Positions 1-11,800 of a stretch of DNA of 64,000 nt are shown piece after piece. Where the stretch lies: contig OZ025652.1 of NCBI GenBank assembly GCA_964019335.1, forward strand, positions 1 through 64,000, in the 5' to 3' direction. A model generated the notes under the pieces. It saw only the letters and a program-made list of their open reading frames with translations. It was not told the DNA's origin and searched no databases. How positions within the stretch are numbered: the first letter of the stretch is position 1; every line of letters starts with the position of its first letter. Both the position numbers and the translations under genes were made by a program. Source of the stretch: Diplonema japonicum. Its lineage: Eukaryota > Euglenozoa > Diplonemea > Diplonemida > Diplonemidae.

Positions 1-345
1 GGTTTGCGGGTTTGCGGGTTTGCGGGTTTGCGGGTCGGGTTTGCGGGTTTGCGGGTTTGCGGGTTTGCGGGTTTGCGGGTTTGCGGGTTTGCGGGTTTGC
101 GGGTTTGCGGGTTTGCGGGTTTGCGGGTTTGCGGGTTTGCGGGTTTGCGGGTTTGCGGGTTTGCGGGTTTGCGGGTTTGCGGGTTTGCGGGTTTGCGGGT
201 TTGCGGGTTTGCGGGTTTGCGGGTTTGCGGGTTTGCGGGTTTGCGGGTTTGCGGGTTTGCGGGGTTTGCGGGTTTGCGGGGTTTGCGGGTTTGCGGGTTT
301 GCGGGTTTGCGGGTTTGCGGGTTTGCGGGTTTGCGGGTTTGCGGG
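1..345 (+). repeat. 8-bp G-rich minisatellite (GGGTTTGC)n
   Basis: About 40 head-to-tail copies of the octamer GGGTTTGC run from the window edge to about 345. The array is interrupted by one shortened unit near 33-40 and by two 9-bp units near 260-280. It may continue to the left outside the window. The unit contains a GGG run every 8 bases, so the plus strand could form G-quadruplexes. The three plus-strand reading frames are open through the array only because the repeat has no stop codon in any frame, and I do not regard them as genes. The unit resembles a telomere repeat in composition, but the G-rich strand points into the window, which is the wrong orientation for a left chromosome end. 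Confidence 0.95.
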
Positions 346-996
346 TCGTCTTGGATCCATTTTTTTTTTTTTTGTTTTATAGTGTGTGTTGGGGGGAGGG
401 GATCCTTTCGTTGAGCGGCGGGCAAAACAACCCCCCCGGACGACGGCGACGACGGACGACGGATGCAGCGGCAAACCCAGGCAGGGCGGCAGGCACCAGC
501 AAAACACGAACGACCAATAAAGTACAGAAACTGTAGCTTTAGAATCGTTGGTCGGAGCGTTCCGGCTTCATTCCATTGGTCCAGCGTCGTCGTCGTTTAA
601 TCGCAGTATCTTCTATCGTTCGAAGTTCAAAATGATAAAAAAGGGGGGGGTTGTTTTGCCCGCGGAGGGAGGGGGGTGCTTGGGTGAGGGAACAAGATTT
701 TGGAAAGGGAGGAAAGAAAGAAAAGATAAACACGCACTTTGATGAGCTTCAAGGTTGCCATTTCTTTCTTTTTTTAATTCTACTCTCTCATACGTTACTT
801 TGAGCACAGAAGGTTAAAGCTGAACAAAGCTGCCTCGACTCATTTAGCAAGTTGATAAAATTCGAAGGGAAAAATGTTACACTGTTGAATACATTTCAAA
901 AAAGATCACAAACACTCTTCCTTTTTCTTTATTGTGCCGTAACAAGCCCTAGCTCTCAGAAAGTAAAGAAACTACCGTAGGGAGAATTACCTTTTT
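346..996. other. Spacer without a recognisable gene
   Basis: The stretch holds a T run (360-373), G- and C-rich low-complexity sequence, a CGACGG-rich patch (437-462), and the 20-bp inverted repeat described separately. Short ORFs here have no recognisable domain and follow the composition. The right part is probably the 3' flank of the leucine-rich-repeat gene that ends at 997. Confidence 0.6.
418..663. repeat. 20-bp perfect inverted repeat flanking 206 bp
   Basis: The left arm (418-437) contains CGGGCAAAACAACCCCCCC and the right arm (644-663) is its exact reverse complement. The enclosed 206 bp also has CGACGACG-type sequence on the left and CGTCGTCG on the right, so it could fold further. 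The pair could be the ends of a small MITE-like element or a foldback structure. I see no transposase and no convincing target-site duplication. Confidence 0.6.
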
Positions 997-2166
997 TTAT
1001 TTCCTTATACTTACACCCGCTGGTATCCGAGCCTTTAAGAGACTGTTTGCACCATCAGTATCCCCTCTGAGAACGATTGTTTCTAGTTTTTTACACCCAT
1101 ACAAGAAGTAATTACCAATGGAATTAAGATTGGTCATCACATTCAAGTCGATGGTTTCTAATCTTTCGCACCCATACAAGAAGCTATCACCAATAGAAGA
1201 AAGATTGGTCATATTCAAATCGATGATTTCTAGTCTTTCGCACCCTGACAAGAAACGATCACCAATAGAAGAAATATTGTTCATTGCATTCAAATCGATG
1301 GTTTCTAGTCTTTCGCACCCATACAAGAAGCCATTATCAATGGAATAAATATTGGCCATCACATTCAAGTCGATAGTCTTTAGTCTTCTGCACTGTGACA
1401 AGAACTGATCACCAATCGATAAAACATTGGTCATCGCTTGCAAGTCGACGATTTCCAGTTTTTCGCACTCATTCAAGAATCCTCTACCAATGGAAGAGAG
1501 ATTGGTAATCAAGCTCAAGTCGATGGTTTCTAGATTTTTGCACCCTGACAAGAAATAATTACCAATGGAAGAAATATTGGTCATCGAACTCAGACCGATG
1601 GTTTCTAGTTTCTTGCACCCCGATAAAAAACTATGACCAATGATAGAAACATTGGGGAGGATAAAATCAACAGACGTAAGGTGGTTGCAATTCTGAAGAA
1701 ACGCGGTGTCTATACTTGTAACACAGCCTGTGGAGTCGGTGACAACGAGGAACCGTAGTCCAGAAGGAAGGTCGCTGCTGATCATGAACAAGACTTCTGG
1801 CGAACCCCCTACCTCCACAACCAGAACTAGCTCAGGGTCAGCTGCCACAAGACCCTCAAGCTCCGAAACCACATCTGAGCTCTCAAGCTCCTCCAGCTGA
1901 ACGGTTCTCATCTTCGCCTCCACATGGACCACACTGCCCTCCACGAGCCCAAGTCCCTGAAGATCTTCGCTCCTGTTCCTGTTCAGGACCTCTCTCTCCC
2001 AAACCAGTTTGAACTTGCCCTCTAATAAACCAGCAGCACACGCCGCCTTCTTGTACAGGCTCCCCACCGTCTCCTTCCCCGACACTTCCACATCGTGAAC
2101 CCCGCCTCCCGTCTTCACGAACACTGTCATATCGTTCGTCCCTTCATCTGATCTCTTTCCATTCAT
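997..2166 (-). CDS. Ubiquitin-like plus BspA-type leucine-rich-repeat protein
   Basis: A 389-residue single-exon ORF. Residues about 12-85 look like a ubiquitin-type beta-grasp fold: a short beta strand MTVFVKT, a GK-containing second strand, and an LxxLGLVEGSVVHV ending. From about residue 150 to the end there are eight 24-26-residue leucine-rich repeats of the BspA type (pattern IGxxFLxGCxxLExIDLxxMTNxSS), preceded by one divergent copy. No signal peptide or membrane segment is seen, so it is probably intracellular. BspA-type repeats usually mediate protein binding, and a ubiquitin-like head suggests an adaptor role, but that is inference. The start is the first Met of the ORF at 2166 (context AAC ATG A); another Met lies 12 codons later, just before the ubiquitin-like strand. 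Its nearest neighbour is the piggyBac relic about 200 bp away. Confidence 0.8.
   Translation of the reverse strand: MNGKRSDEGTNDMTVFVKTGGGVHDVEVSGKETVGSLYKKAACAAGLLEGKFKLVWEREVLNRNRSEDLQGLGLVEGSVVHVEAKMRTVQLEELESSDVVSELEGLVAADPELVLVVEVGGSPEVLFMISSDLPSGLRFLVVTDSTGCVTSIDTAFLQNCNHLTSVDFILPNVSIIGHSFLSGCKKLETIGLSSMTNISSIGNYFLSGCKNLETIDLSLITNLSSIGRGFLNECEKLEIVDLQAMTNVLSIGDQFLSQCRRLKTIDLNVMANIYSIDNGFLYGCERLETIDLNAMNNISSIGDRFLSGCERLEIIDLNMTNLSSIGDSFLYGCERLETIDLNVMTNLNSIGNYFLYGCKKLETIVLRGDTDGANSLLKARIPAGVSIRK
1040..1690 (-). repeat. Tandem 72-78-bp leucine-rich-repeat coding units
   Basis: Eight coding repeats of 24-26 codons are still similar at DNA level. The motifs gatggtttctag and ttgcaccc or tcgcaccc recur about every 75 bp on the plus strand. 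This suggests relatively recent unit duplication within the gene. Confidence 0.8.
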
Positions 2167-2361
2167 GTTCTTAATTTCGTTATTTTCCCACCACCCTTAT
2201 TTGTTTTGTTTGTTTTTATTCGTCCTTGTGTGTGTTTGAAGATTTAACCTCCTGAAGGCGATGTTTAAGGACAAATTCCACTTGAGGACCATCCTTGGGG
2301 CTATTCTGGCAAGGAAACACGTTTCCAAGCTTTCTTTCTGAAAATAAGGAAACCTCCTTAA

Positions 2362-2374
2362 CCATCTACCAACG
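2362..2374 (+). repeat. Left terminal inverted repeat of the piggyBac element
   Basis: CCATCTACCAACG directly follows the TTAA at 2358-2361 and is the exact reverse complement of 4108-4120. Confidence 0.9.
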
Positions 2375-2704
2375 GACCATTTTTGCCCACCAGGGGGTAA
2401 ATTTTCAAAACTTCAAAAAAAGCTATTCTAGCGCAACGCCGGGGCTATATGCCCCCGGAAATGCCTCCAGATGTCCCAATTCTAGAGAGAGGGTGCCCAC
2501 AGCAGGGCCCACCCTCACAACATTGTCAAAAATATCGTTCCTGAAGTGCCCGAGAGGGGGTACAAAAAACAAGTCAAAAAAAATCGACTGTAAAATTCTG
2601 TAAAAAGCTATTTAATGCCTTCTTGACGCGGTTCGTACGTGCCCCAGGGCTGGGACTTCTTTTTTGACCCCGAGAGGGGTTTCTGGGGGGTATCCCCGGC
2701 AAGG

Positions 2705-3863
2705 TGGTAGTCTTTGAAGCACGGAGTCACGCAAAGTTGTACCAAGCAGGTTGAACACTGGAACTGGGGTCATTTCGACTTGCCATGCTTACACCGCACG
2801 TTGCACTACTTTTTCGGGGAAATGGTCCCAGAAGGTACTATCGCGGCGCATTGGGGTCTCAGGGAACTCGTTCTGTGTTTCGGGGCATGGTATTGGGGCA
2901 GCCTGCTCTGTAGTTGACTTTATCTGTTTAGACTGCCTCCCTAGTAGCCCTTCGATGACTGCCTCTTTGAAAGGCGTGAATCCACTGTCGTTCGTACTCA
3001 ACGTGTTGGGGGGCAATGCTTCTTTCCAAACAAGCCAAGCATTTGCCAGAGATTTATCTAACAAGTACGAAAATACTTTCAGGGGCCACTTCGAAGTCAT
3101 AAGGGTGCGTTTATGGCGTTTTGTCACACCCATTGCGGTGTTGTAAATATGCACTTGGTGGGGAGCGGGATGTCCTTTCCGGCTTTCATTCTCTTTTGGC
3201 CGACACGTCAAATTTGACTTCACCAGAACATCCAACGTCGACAGAAAGCACAGGCTTGATGGCATGCCACGTTGTGGCGCAAAGGATGCTCACGTGCTGG
3301 TGGAACTGGGTGTCCCCACAGGATGCGTGTCCTTGGGCTTGCGGCCTCGCTTCTTTGGGGCCTTTGCGATAGGTAGAAGTCAGCACGCTTGTTTGTTTCG
3401 CTGTGGAAACACAGATTTCCCTGAATAGTCAAAAAGCGGTCTCTTGACATGACGGTGGCGTACCGGGGGTGTGGTTGAGAGACGTGGAGCCAGTGCGCCA
3501 GTAGTCAGAATAATCTGGCTTGATATCCTAGTCCATCGACAAAAGGACACCTAGGAAGGTACGCAAAGAAGCAGCATTGAGATCCAGGGAAACACCTTTT
3601 TTAGCCGCATTTGCCACATTGTTCGAAGTTATGACCCGAATAACATTTGGGACGAGCATTTGGGAGAATATATGGAACGGCGTTGAGCCTCTGATGTCAA
3701 AACAGGGTCCACAAGGATTCCGATCTTCACGAAACCGGATGCCTTCCAACTGCTCCGGCTTTGCCGTCCAATCACCCTGCTGTGACTCGGAATCGGTCGA
3801 ATTCGTATCAGAATCACTGTCCGTACCAAAATTGCATAATAGGGATGAGCCATCAGTGCTCAT
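2705..3863 (-). pseudogene. Broken piggyBac transposase (DDE_Tnp_1_7 family)
   Basis: Read on the minus strand, three ORF fragments in different frames recall piggyBac transposase. An N-terminal piece (3528-3863) contains PFHIFSQMLVPNVIRVI. A second (around 3450-3220) begins MSRDRFLTIQGNLCFHS, the family's MSRDRF/LHF region. A third (3265-2789) contains the VxxYNTAMG segment followed by a KWPLKVFSYLLDKSLANAW-like helix, typical of the end of the catalytic domain. Past an in-frame TAA, a further frame around 2765-2705 gives CSTC, LC and CFKDYH, the C-terminal Cys-rich finger. An in-frame TAG and a frameshift separate the first two pieces, and most of the DDE core between LHF and the YNxxMG region is missing. 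It is therefore a non-functional remnant. Confidence 0.85.
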
Positions 3864-4107
3864 GCACTCATAATATCCTCTTCCGGCCTCTTTCTGGGCA
3901 CCCTTTTTTGAAGTGATTTTTAAGGGTAAATTTGGGCTGGCGTTTTTTTTTTCTTTTTTCTTTTTCTTGTTAAGTTAGGGCAGCATTTCGTTTATATTTT
4001 TCATATTTTCCGCGCAGGACCCCGGATGCGAGAAGTGGCCGAGCTGTATTGCATTGAAAGCCCTTTGCGCAAAAGATTTTTTTTCAAATCGTCTTTATAA
4101 AGACGCT

Positions 4108-4120
4108 CGTTGGTAGATGG
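4108..4120 (-). repeat. Right terminal inverted repeat of the piggyBac element
   Basis: CGTTGGTAGATGG directly precedes the TTAA at 4121-4124 and mirrors the left terminal repeat. Confidence 0.9.
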
Positions 4121-4124
4121 TTAA

Positions 4125-5803
4125 GTAGTTCTGAAAAATAAGGAAACGGAAACGGCAGCATAGCCTTGGGGGAGGGGGGTGTCTATCTTTGATGCTCCCA
4201 TTCTGGAGCCTTTCGTTCCGGTTGCGGGCATCATCAGCGTCTTACCTAGACCATCATCCTTCCCTGCCGTGTAATGGAGGATGGACCTGAAGTCCCCTTC
4301 TTGTCATAGTTTGCAAACCCGCAAAACGCACCCTATGCGTACTGCACAGCCGCAGCTTATGTTATTACCCTTGGTTGCACGCGCCACAGCGCTGTTCCAA
4401 GGGGACGCAGCACCTTCATGTTTGACCTGACTGAAGTGGTGTGATGGGTTACGACATTCAGAGCAAGGAAAAGCCAAGATGGATGGGCGGATGGGGGGAA
4501 AGGACAAGAGGGAGGAAAAAGTTAGACGTGAAATGCAAGCCGTGACCACTGGCTACAAAATAAAGATTATAAAAAGGTAAAACTCTTAATTGCCGCAGAA
4601 CTTTACGGAGATGAGAAAAAAAAAGAAAGTGACAAAGAGGTTGGAAACACACGGTGGAGAGGGTCTGGAACACCCTTTGTTGTCACCACTGGTTGCCATT
4701 CCTTTGACTACCTTTCTTATTTAAAAAACGAGGTTCTCAATTTCTGCGCTGTTGTTAGTTTACATCTTCTTCTTTTTCTTTTATTTAATACGGCCACTGC
4801 TGTTTTCCTTTTTCTTCCCTCTGTTTCTTTTTTTTTTTTGATTTCTTCAGGTGGAGGGAAAAACAACTTTGGTTCAAAGTAAAAAAATAAAAATAAAAAG
4901 AGAGGGAAAGGAAAAAAAATGCCACCAACCCTTCACTACTAGAAGGGCGTAGATTTGTGCAATTCCAAAGTAAATTGGAAAAAAAAACCGAAGGAAGAAA
5001 ACTCAGAAGGGGAAGAAAAAAACACAAATATCGCCTTGAAATGCTATATTGCTGCTTTTAAACAAGGGTTGGCAGCTTGTTGTTTAAAACGAAGCTGTCC
5101 CCTTTTAGCAAATAGCAATTCACTTTATTATCTTGCTTTTTTTGTTTTTTTTCTTTTTTTCTTTGTTGTTGTCAAGCAAAAGAAGAAAGGGAATAAAAAA
5201 AGAAAACACAAATCGCTTGTAATACGTAACGCATACAAAAAAAAAAAGAAACGATTCTCGTGGCATTAAAAAAATTTATTTTGGATTTTCTTGTCCGCAG
5301 GAAATCATTTCACTATCACCGCATCTTCTACTGCGAGAAATACATCTACACAACAAGTCCGGTAAAAAACTAATTCAGCTTTTATTTCTGTTCTTGTTTC
5401 AGTGGCAGTATTTCAATTTATATAAAACAATAGAAGAAATACAAATGATGATTGCGTTCCTGACAGAGCAAAGAAGAATTGGGCAGGGGGAGGAGCATGA
5501 TGGGGTCAAAAGGAAGAGAGGGATCACTTTTTAGTTTTCGCGAACGTGCAGGGGGGAGGGGAAGGGGGGGGGAACAACAATAACAATAAATTGTATAAGA
5601 TAAAAAAAAAAAAAAAAAAGAGAGAAAAAGCAGAAAAAGCACTCATGTCTGGATGCTGTGGGAGGGATGGCAAGTTCAAGGATTGTGTATTACAACAGAA
5701 AATCTTTGTTTATTTCTAGCTTTTTCTTCTCTTTTCTTTTTTCCTCCTTCTTATTCCTCGTCTTCGCTTCTCTCCACTCTTTTCTTCTCAATACGCCACC
5801 CGC
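4125..5803. other. 1.7-kb intergenic stretch, no gene supported
   Basis: The sequence is rich in A and T homopolymer runs (for example 4820-4840, 5270-5280 and 5598-5620) with no ORF showing a recognisable domain and no tRNA-like B box seen by eye. A short stretch GCAAACCCGCAAAA at 4313-4326 is the reverse complement of the minisatellite unit at the left edge. The right part is the 3' flank of the giant gene; an AATAAA lies on the minus strand at 5714-5709, about 90 bases past its stop, and could be its polyadenylation signal. Confidence 0.55.
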
Positions 5804-8800
5804 CTAGTTGACCTCCTTGTCGTCGTCCCTGAGCATGGTGCGGTTCCCGTCTTCCATTTCGAAGTCATCGAACTTCTTGTTGTTGGATTTCCCATCAAGG
5901 TCGCCCTTCTCTTTCTGGCTCTTGAACAGTGCGAAGACGAGGTAGGCGATGAGGGCCACGATGATGATCCACAGGACCAGGATCAGTGCAGCAGGGAGGC
6001 ACGCCTCGCCGAGCTTCAAACCCTCGCAGCACTCCTCGCCGCTGCCGTTGCTGTTCCTCTCAGTGGTGAGACCGGTGTCGGCGTCTGGCTGGGCTGTGAC
6101 CTTGATGGTGTCCTTCCTGTTCCCGTCACGGTCGTGCGTCACAAGCGGCTTGAAGCTGGTGCCGTCGAACCAGCACACCGTGTACTCGTTCTCGTTCATC
6201 GAGCCCTCGAAGGTCGCTTTCACGTCCACCAAAAGCTCCATCTCCGCCACGGGCTCTACCAGCGACGTGTTTTGCTGAACCGCCTTCGTGCAGTCCCCCG
6301 CACCTATGTCCAGAAGGTCGCCCGACGCTGTCTTCGTGCACACCGACGCTTGCTGGCAGTCTGCCTCCGGGTTGCCTGTAGTGGCGTTCACCACGCGCAC
6401 CGTGCGATCCTTCGCGCTGCTTGCGTTGAAGCACCCGTGGATGATCAGGCTGAATTTCGTGTCCTTCAGCGGCTGGTTCGGGTACGCCGTGTACCAGTAC
6501 GGCTTCGTGTCTGTGCACCCCCTCAGGCTGCAGTCCGCACCGGTCCAGCCGCCGTCGCACACGCACATGTTGTCGGTACTGCACCTCCCGTGGCCAGAAC
6601 ATGTTCCGTCCCTGCTGCACAGCGTGCACATCTCCCTGTCGCTCGACTCGTCGAAACCGCACAGGTTGCATTCGGGGCCCGACCACCCGGGCTTGCACTT
6701 GCAACACTCCATGTTGCTCGCGCCGCACTTTCCGTGGTTGGGGTTCACAATACACGCCCCGCTCTGCTGGTTCGGCGCCGCGTTCTTGTCCTTCTCACCC
6801 ACCCATTTGCACTTGTTCAGCTCCGAACCAGTCCCCGCAGTGCACTTGTCCTCGGTGTCGCGGGTAATGCACGCCCCGGGATTCTTCGGCACACACTTCT
6901 GATCGTCAGTCCATTCACACCCACCGATTCTGGTGTCGGCGTCGCACTTGGACTGAGACTCGTGCACCGCACATTTGAGCTTCGTGCATTTCCCTTGGAC
7001 CCAACCGCACCCAGCCTGCTGCAAGCACTCGCCCTCCATCAACCTTGCAGGGCACTCCTGCGCACACTCAGCGGTCTTCTCAGAGTCCATATCCTCCTCC
7101 GTGAACCAGTCGCACCTTTCGCCGGTTGCGGAGAAGCATGTGGTGCTCTCCGTGTAGCGTGCACAGCCCTTCGCCTGCTTGCACACGGTGCCGTTCCACT
7201 GGCATGCCACCCCGGCATCGTCGACGCTCCTGTCGCACGTCACCTCCTGAAGGTATTTCCCGCACCCTGATTTCTCCACGCACTCCTTCTGCTTCCACTC
7301 GCACAGAGCGTCGTTGTTGCAGCTTGCCTCCGCAGTCGCCGAATCAGCGTTGTACGATGCACATCCCTCCACCTCCACACACTTCCCGTCGGTGACGTTC
7401 CATGTGCAGCCAGCAGCCTGCGGCGACTCGCATGTTATCACGTCTCCGAAGTACGCACAGTTTTTGTCCACGCACACGTTGCTTGCCGTGTCCCACAGAC
7501 ACTTCCTGTCAGGAGTGCACTTCCCCTCCTCGATGTATACCGCGCATCCAATCTTGTCCTCGCATTGCGAGGTCGCGGTGTTCCACGCGCACTCATCGTC
7601 GGCATTGCACACTGGGAGGGACGTGTGGACCACGCACCCGTGCCTTTCCTTGCACTCACTGTCGCTGGCATCCCACCTGCAGTTCACGTCGTTCACACAC
7701 GTGTCTTCGGTGAACTTCGCGGGACACCCCACCTCGGGTTTGCATTCCTCCAAACCTGTCACGCCGGTACTCCACCTGCAGCCTTGTACCGCGTTACACG
7801 TGTTCTTCGGGCTGTACTCGCACACCTTCTTTGTGCACGAGGCACCATCCCAGCCGCACATGTTCCCAACGTCTGCCTCACATGCGGCCTTGGCACAGTG
7901 CTGTACGCACGGGCTCGATGTGCACGTGGCCATGACCATGTTCCACATGCACTTGCTGTCAGTCTCGCAGCCCCCGCCGGTCCCCCATTCGGGGCAACTC
8001 TCCTTGTGAACGGGCTCGCCGTGCATCGACAGGAAGTAGCCAAAGGTGCTGTTCTCGTTACAGAGCTCCGTGAACACCGTCTCCAGTTCCGCCATCGTCA
8101 CGTCTACAGTGTGGCTGTTCGAGGGGGACGTCACGAAGGCCTCCATCTTCGCGCGGTCTGTCTCATCCTGTGGGCTCGACGTGCTGTACTTCCTTATGTG
8201 CATAGCGAACACCTGCACCCTCTGCTGCTCCAGGAGACCTGACACCGTCACCATCGAGGGAGCGTCCGCGTCTGGAATGTCTCCGTCAGCAACCACAAGA
8301 AGCACCTTCTTCCTGTCCGCCGGGGAGTTCGCAAACATCTTTGCCGCCATCTCCATCGCTTGCGTGAGGTATGAAGCATCTGTCGCGTGCGAAGTGAACT
8401 GGCTTTCATGCCAGTGCACGTCAGAGTCGATCTCCGCGAGCACACCCGACAACCTCCCTCCGGTACCTGTCCCAGCTGGGGACTTCATCGCTTCGCCCTG
8501 CGCCGAGAACTGCACGAGCCCCACACGGAAGCCTGATGCCAAAGCTGCGTTGCTCGCCACGCCAGCAGCCTCACCTGTCAGCGGTAGAGTCTTCGCCAGG
8601 TCCAGCACCATCTCGGTCACCGCAAAGAAGCCATGCGGGTGGCGCCCGAAGCGTTCGCCCATGCTCAGCGACCCGTCAACCGCAATCACCATGTCCACCG
8701 CGGGGCAGTTTGCGAACAGGGATGCCGCACACTTCGATACCTTTTCGTCCCACAAACACCCGGGGGTCTTCCCGCAGTCGCACGGCACACTCTCCTTGCC

Positions 8801-11800
8801 ACACAGCTCCACACCCTCGTCACACTTATTCTTCCCGCTGTCCCAGGCACAACCATCTGCGGCACCCTTGTCGGTTGCTTCGCAGTCCGCTTCGGTAGCG
8901 TACTTCCTGCACTTCTTCACCCCGCAGTTTGTGGGCGAATGCGCGGTCTTCCACTCGCAGTCTCCGGTAGGGTCGGTGCTGCACCTCTTCTCGTTCGTGT
9001 GCACAACGCACCCATTAGTCACGGTGCACGCGTTCCCCTCCCATTTGCAGCTGAACGAGTGTTTCTCGCACTCCACCTGTGATGTGTAGATGCAAGGCTT
9101 CTCCACGCACTGGTCGATCTCGAGATCCCATTTGCAGGTCTGCTTGGCGTCACACGGCATCTGCGATTCGTCGTTACATTTCTTCTCTCTGCAGATCGCA
9201 TCCACGTCGTCCCACTCGCACCCGTGCGTGTCGGCGATACAGCCATCCTCCGCAGTTGCCGTACAGGGAGGCACCACGCATATGGGCTTCGCCGGGTCTG
9301 TGGTCGCGTCCCAATAACACTCCGCTGCTGTGCAGGCAGTCTGCGTGGTCTGCGTGCACTGTACCTCCCTGCCGCAGCTGCCGTCGGTCCACATGCATGC
9401 CTTGTCTTGCTCATCCTTGTTCATCTTGCATGTTGCCTCCGTGCAGTGCTTGTGGCACGAGCTCCATTGGCACTCTACGTCCGCGTCGCTCCAGGAGCAC
9501 TGTCCATCCTTCCAGCAGGTCCTTGCTGTGCTGAACGAGCCACAGGGCACGTGCCCGGCCCCCGCTGCCCCTTGATAGGCGAGGATGATCTTCCCGAACT
9601 TGCTGTTCGGGTTGCAGAAGTCCTTCAGCACGCTGGTAGAGAAGTCGTCCAGCGGGATGTTCATGTAGTGGTCGTCCCTCGGCTCCGACACGATAGTTGA
9701 CAGCACCTGCTCCGCATCGATGTCTGTCTGCGTGTGCGTCGCGAACCTCCTTAGCACCACACCGAAGGTTTGCACACCCTCTCCATCCAGAACAGCCCTC
9801 GCCGCACTCAGCTGCGAGGCGTCGTGGATCTTCCCATCTGTCAGGATTAGCAAGATCTTGGCCCTACCGCTTGCAGTAGACGACTGGAACAATAAACCTG
9901 CATACTTCAACGCCTCCGAGATGAAGGTCTGCGCCACGGCGTAGTTCGCCTCGTGCCAGTCCAGGTCCACATTCAGCTCCGCGATGGAACCCGACAAGCG
10001 ACCGCCAGTGCCCATCCCGGGTGGCGTTACCAACGCGCTGTTAGGTGCGGAGAACTGGATCAACCCGATCCTCACACCCGAAGTCGGCGTTGCCATTCCG
10101 GAAGCGTCTTTCGTCAAAGGAAGGATCTTAAACCAATCCCTCAACGACTCAATCATAGCGTAGAAACCGTGCGGGTGGCGCCCGAAAGACTGGCTCATGG
10201 AACCAGACCCGTCGAACACAACAGCGATGTCCATCGAAGGGCACCCACCAAAGTCAACATCCTTGCATACTGTGTTCTTAGCATCCCAGCTACAGTACTC
10301 CTTCTCGTTGCACTTGCACTGGTCGGAGAGGTCTGAGCACACCACTTCCTTGCACATGTTGTCTGCGCTCTTCCATGCGCACTTCATTTCGTTGTTGCAG
10401 GCTGCCTTGTTCTTCAGCTTTCTGCAGTATTTCTCGCTGCAGATGGTCGGAGACTCCTTCACATCCCAGTGGCATCCAAGATCGTGGTCGCAGGTCTTCT
10501 CGTCCAGGTAGTGCACACACGGCTTCACCTTACAAGTGTTGCTCTCCCATGTACATCTCCTGCTGTCCTTGAGGCACTTGACGGGGTCAATCGTGTTGCA
10601 CGGCCTCTCCACACACGGAGCCCATGCCTGCGTCCCCACGATCGCCGCGTCCCACTGGCACGACTGGTCCAGTTTGCAAGACGTCTCGGTGGTGTAGGTG
10701 CACGGGCGTGGGTAGCAGTGGTCCGACGCGCTGTACCAGACACAGCCCGCCGGGTCGCTCAGGCAGCCCGACTCGGCCTGGTGCTGACACTCTTTCTCCA
10801 CGCAGTTCGCGTCAGAGGCCTTCCACTCGCAACCGGGGTCAGCCGAGCACTCCTTCATCGGGTGCTCACAGATCGGCTTCTTGTAGCAGATGTTCCGCTG
10901 CGCGTCCCACATGCACAGGTTCGACGTATCAGACGTGCAGACGTCCTCTGAGCAGTGATGCAGACATGCCGAATCAGAGCACACCAGCAACGTTGCGCTC
11001 CACCTGCACGCCGAGTCCTTGTTGCAGGTGTTTTTCTCGAAGTACATGGGACAAGGCTGCTTCGCCTTCAAGACCCCAGTCCCAGCCCCCTCGGCCGACG
11101 CGATCAATCGCCCGAATTGCTTCGACGGGTCGCATAAGGTGTCCAGGGTTGCCTTAAGTTCCTCTATTTGGGCGTCCAGGAAGTGCTCGTCTCTGACGTC
11201 ACTCAGGATGTTCAGCATCGCGTCCCTTGCGTCCCCCGCGGTCGAGGGGAAGGCCGCAGCGGGACGCAGCAGCACACCGAACACCTTAACGCCAGAACCA
11301 AACAGAGCACTCACAGCAGAGTTCACCTCCGCTCTACCCGCATCCATGACGATACTGTCCGACACCACAATCAGCACCTTCTTCCTCTCAGGCCTCGTGA
11401 ACATGGCCTGTGCAAGCTGCAGGGCGTCTGCAACGTACGCGTCTTTGGTGTCAATCATCTTCGCCTCCTGGAAGTCCAGGTCCGCCTCAAACTCCGACAA
11501 CTTCCCGGTAACGTGGCCCCCGCTACCCACAGCGGGGCCGGTCTTCGTTGCGCGGCCCTTGGCAGCGAACTGCACAACGCCCACGCGCACACCGCTGCCA
11601 ATCCTCACCCCAGCTGCCACCTTTCCTGAGTCCCCAGACAGGGGCAGGGTCTTGGCCCAGTCCCTCAGGAATTCCATCACTGCCTGGTAACCGCTGGCGT
11701 GGCGCCCGAAGGCGCGCTTCATGGAGGTCGTTCCGTCTGCCAGCACCACCACGTCCATCAAGGGGCAGCCACCGAACGACCCTGACACGCAAGCGCCGTT

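Larger units (their letters stand above)
2362..4120 (-). mobile_element. Decayed piggyBac-family transposon
   Basis: The element is bounded by TTAA on both sides (2358-2361 and 4121-4124), the obligate target duplication of piggyBac elements. Its ends are 13-bp perfect terminal inverted repeats CCATCTACCAACG (2362-2374, and reverse-complemented at 4108-4120). A 14-bp palindrome GTCTTTATAAAGAC lies just inside the right end (4091-4104). The interior carries a minus-strand transposase remnant. Outside both ends lies a near-identical motif, CTGAAAATAAGGAAAC on the left and CTGAAAAATAAGGAAAC on the right, in the same orientation; this may belong to the original target site. At about 1.76 kb it is shorter than autonomous piggyBac elements, consistent with an internal deletion. 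Confidence 0.88.

Noticed and set aside
1-345. Terminal telomere
   Set aside because: The G-rich strand runs inward from the left edge, opposite to a left chromosome end, and the unit is degenerate and abruptly bordered by non-subtelomeric-looking sequence.
1-536. Three overlapping plus-strand ORFs through the octamer array (GFAGLRVC repeats)
   Set aside because: An 8-bp repeat without stops is open in all three frames; no start context or domain supports coding.
2714-3450. Plus-strand ORFs inside the piggyBac element
   Set aside because: They are antisense to the transposase relic and have no recognisable features.
4304-5642. Several 60-100-codon ORFs between the transposon and the giant gene
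   Set aside because: They are composed of homopolymer-driven residues (Phe, Leu, Lys) with no domain or conservation clue.
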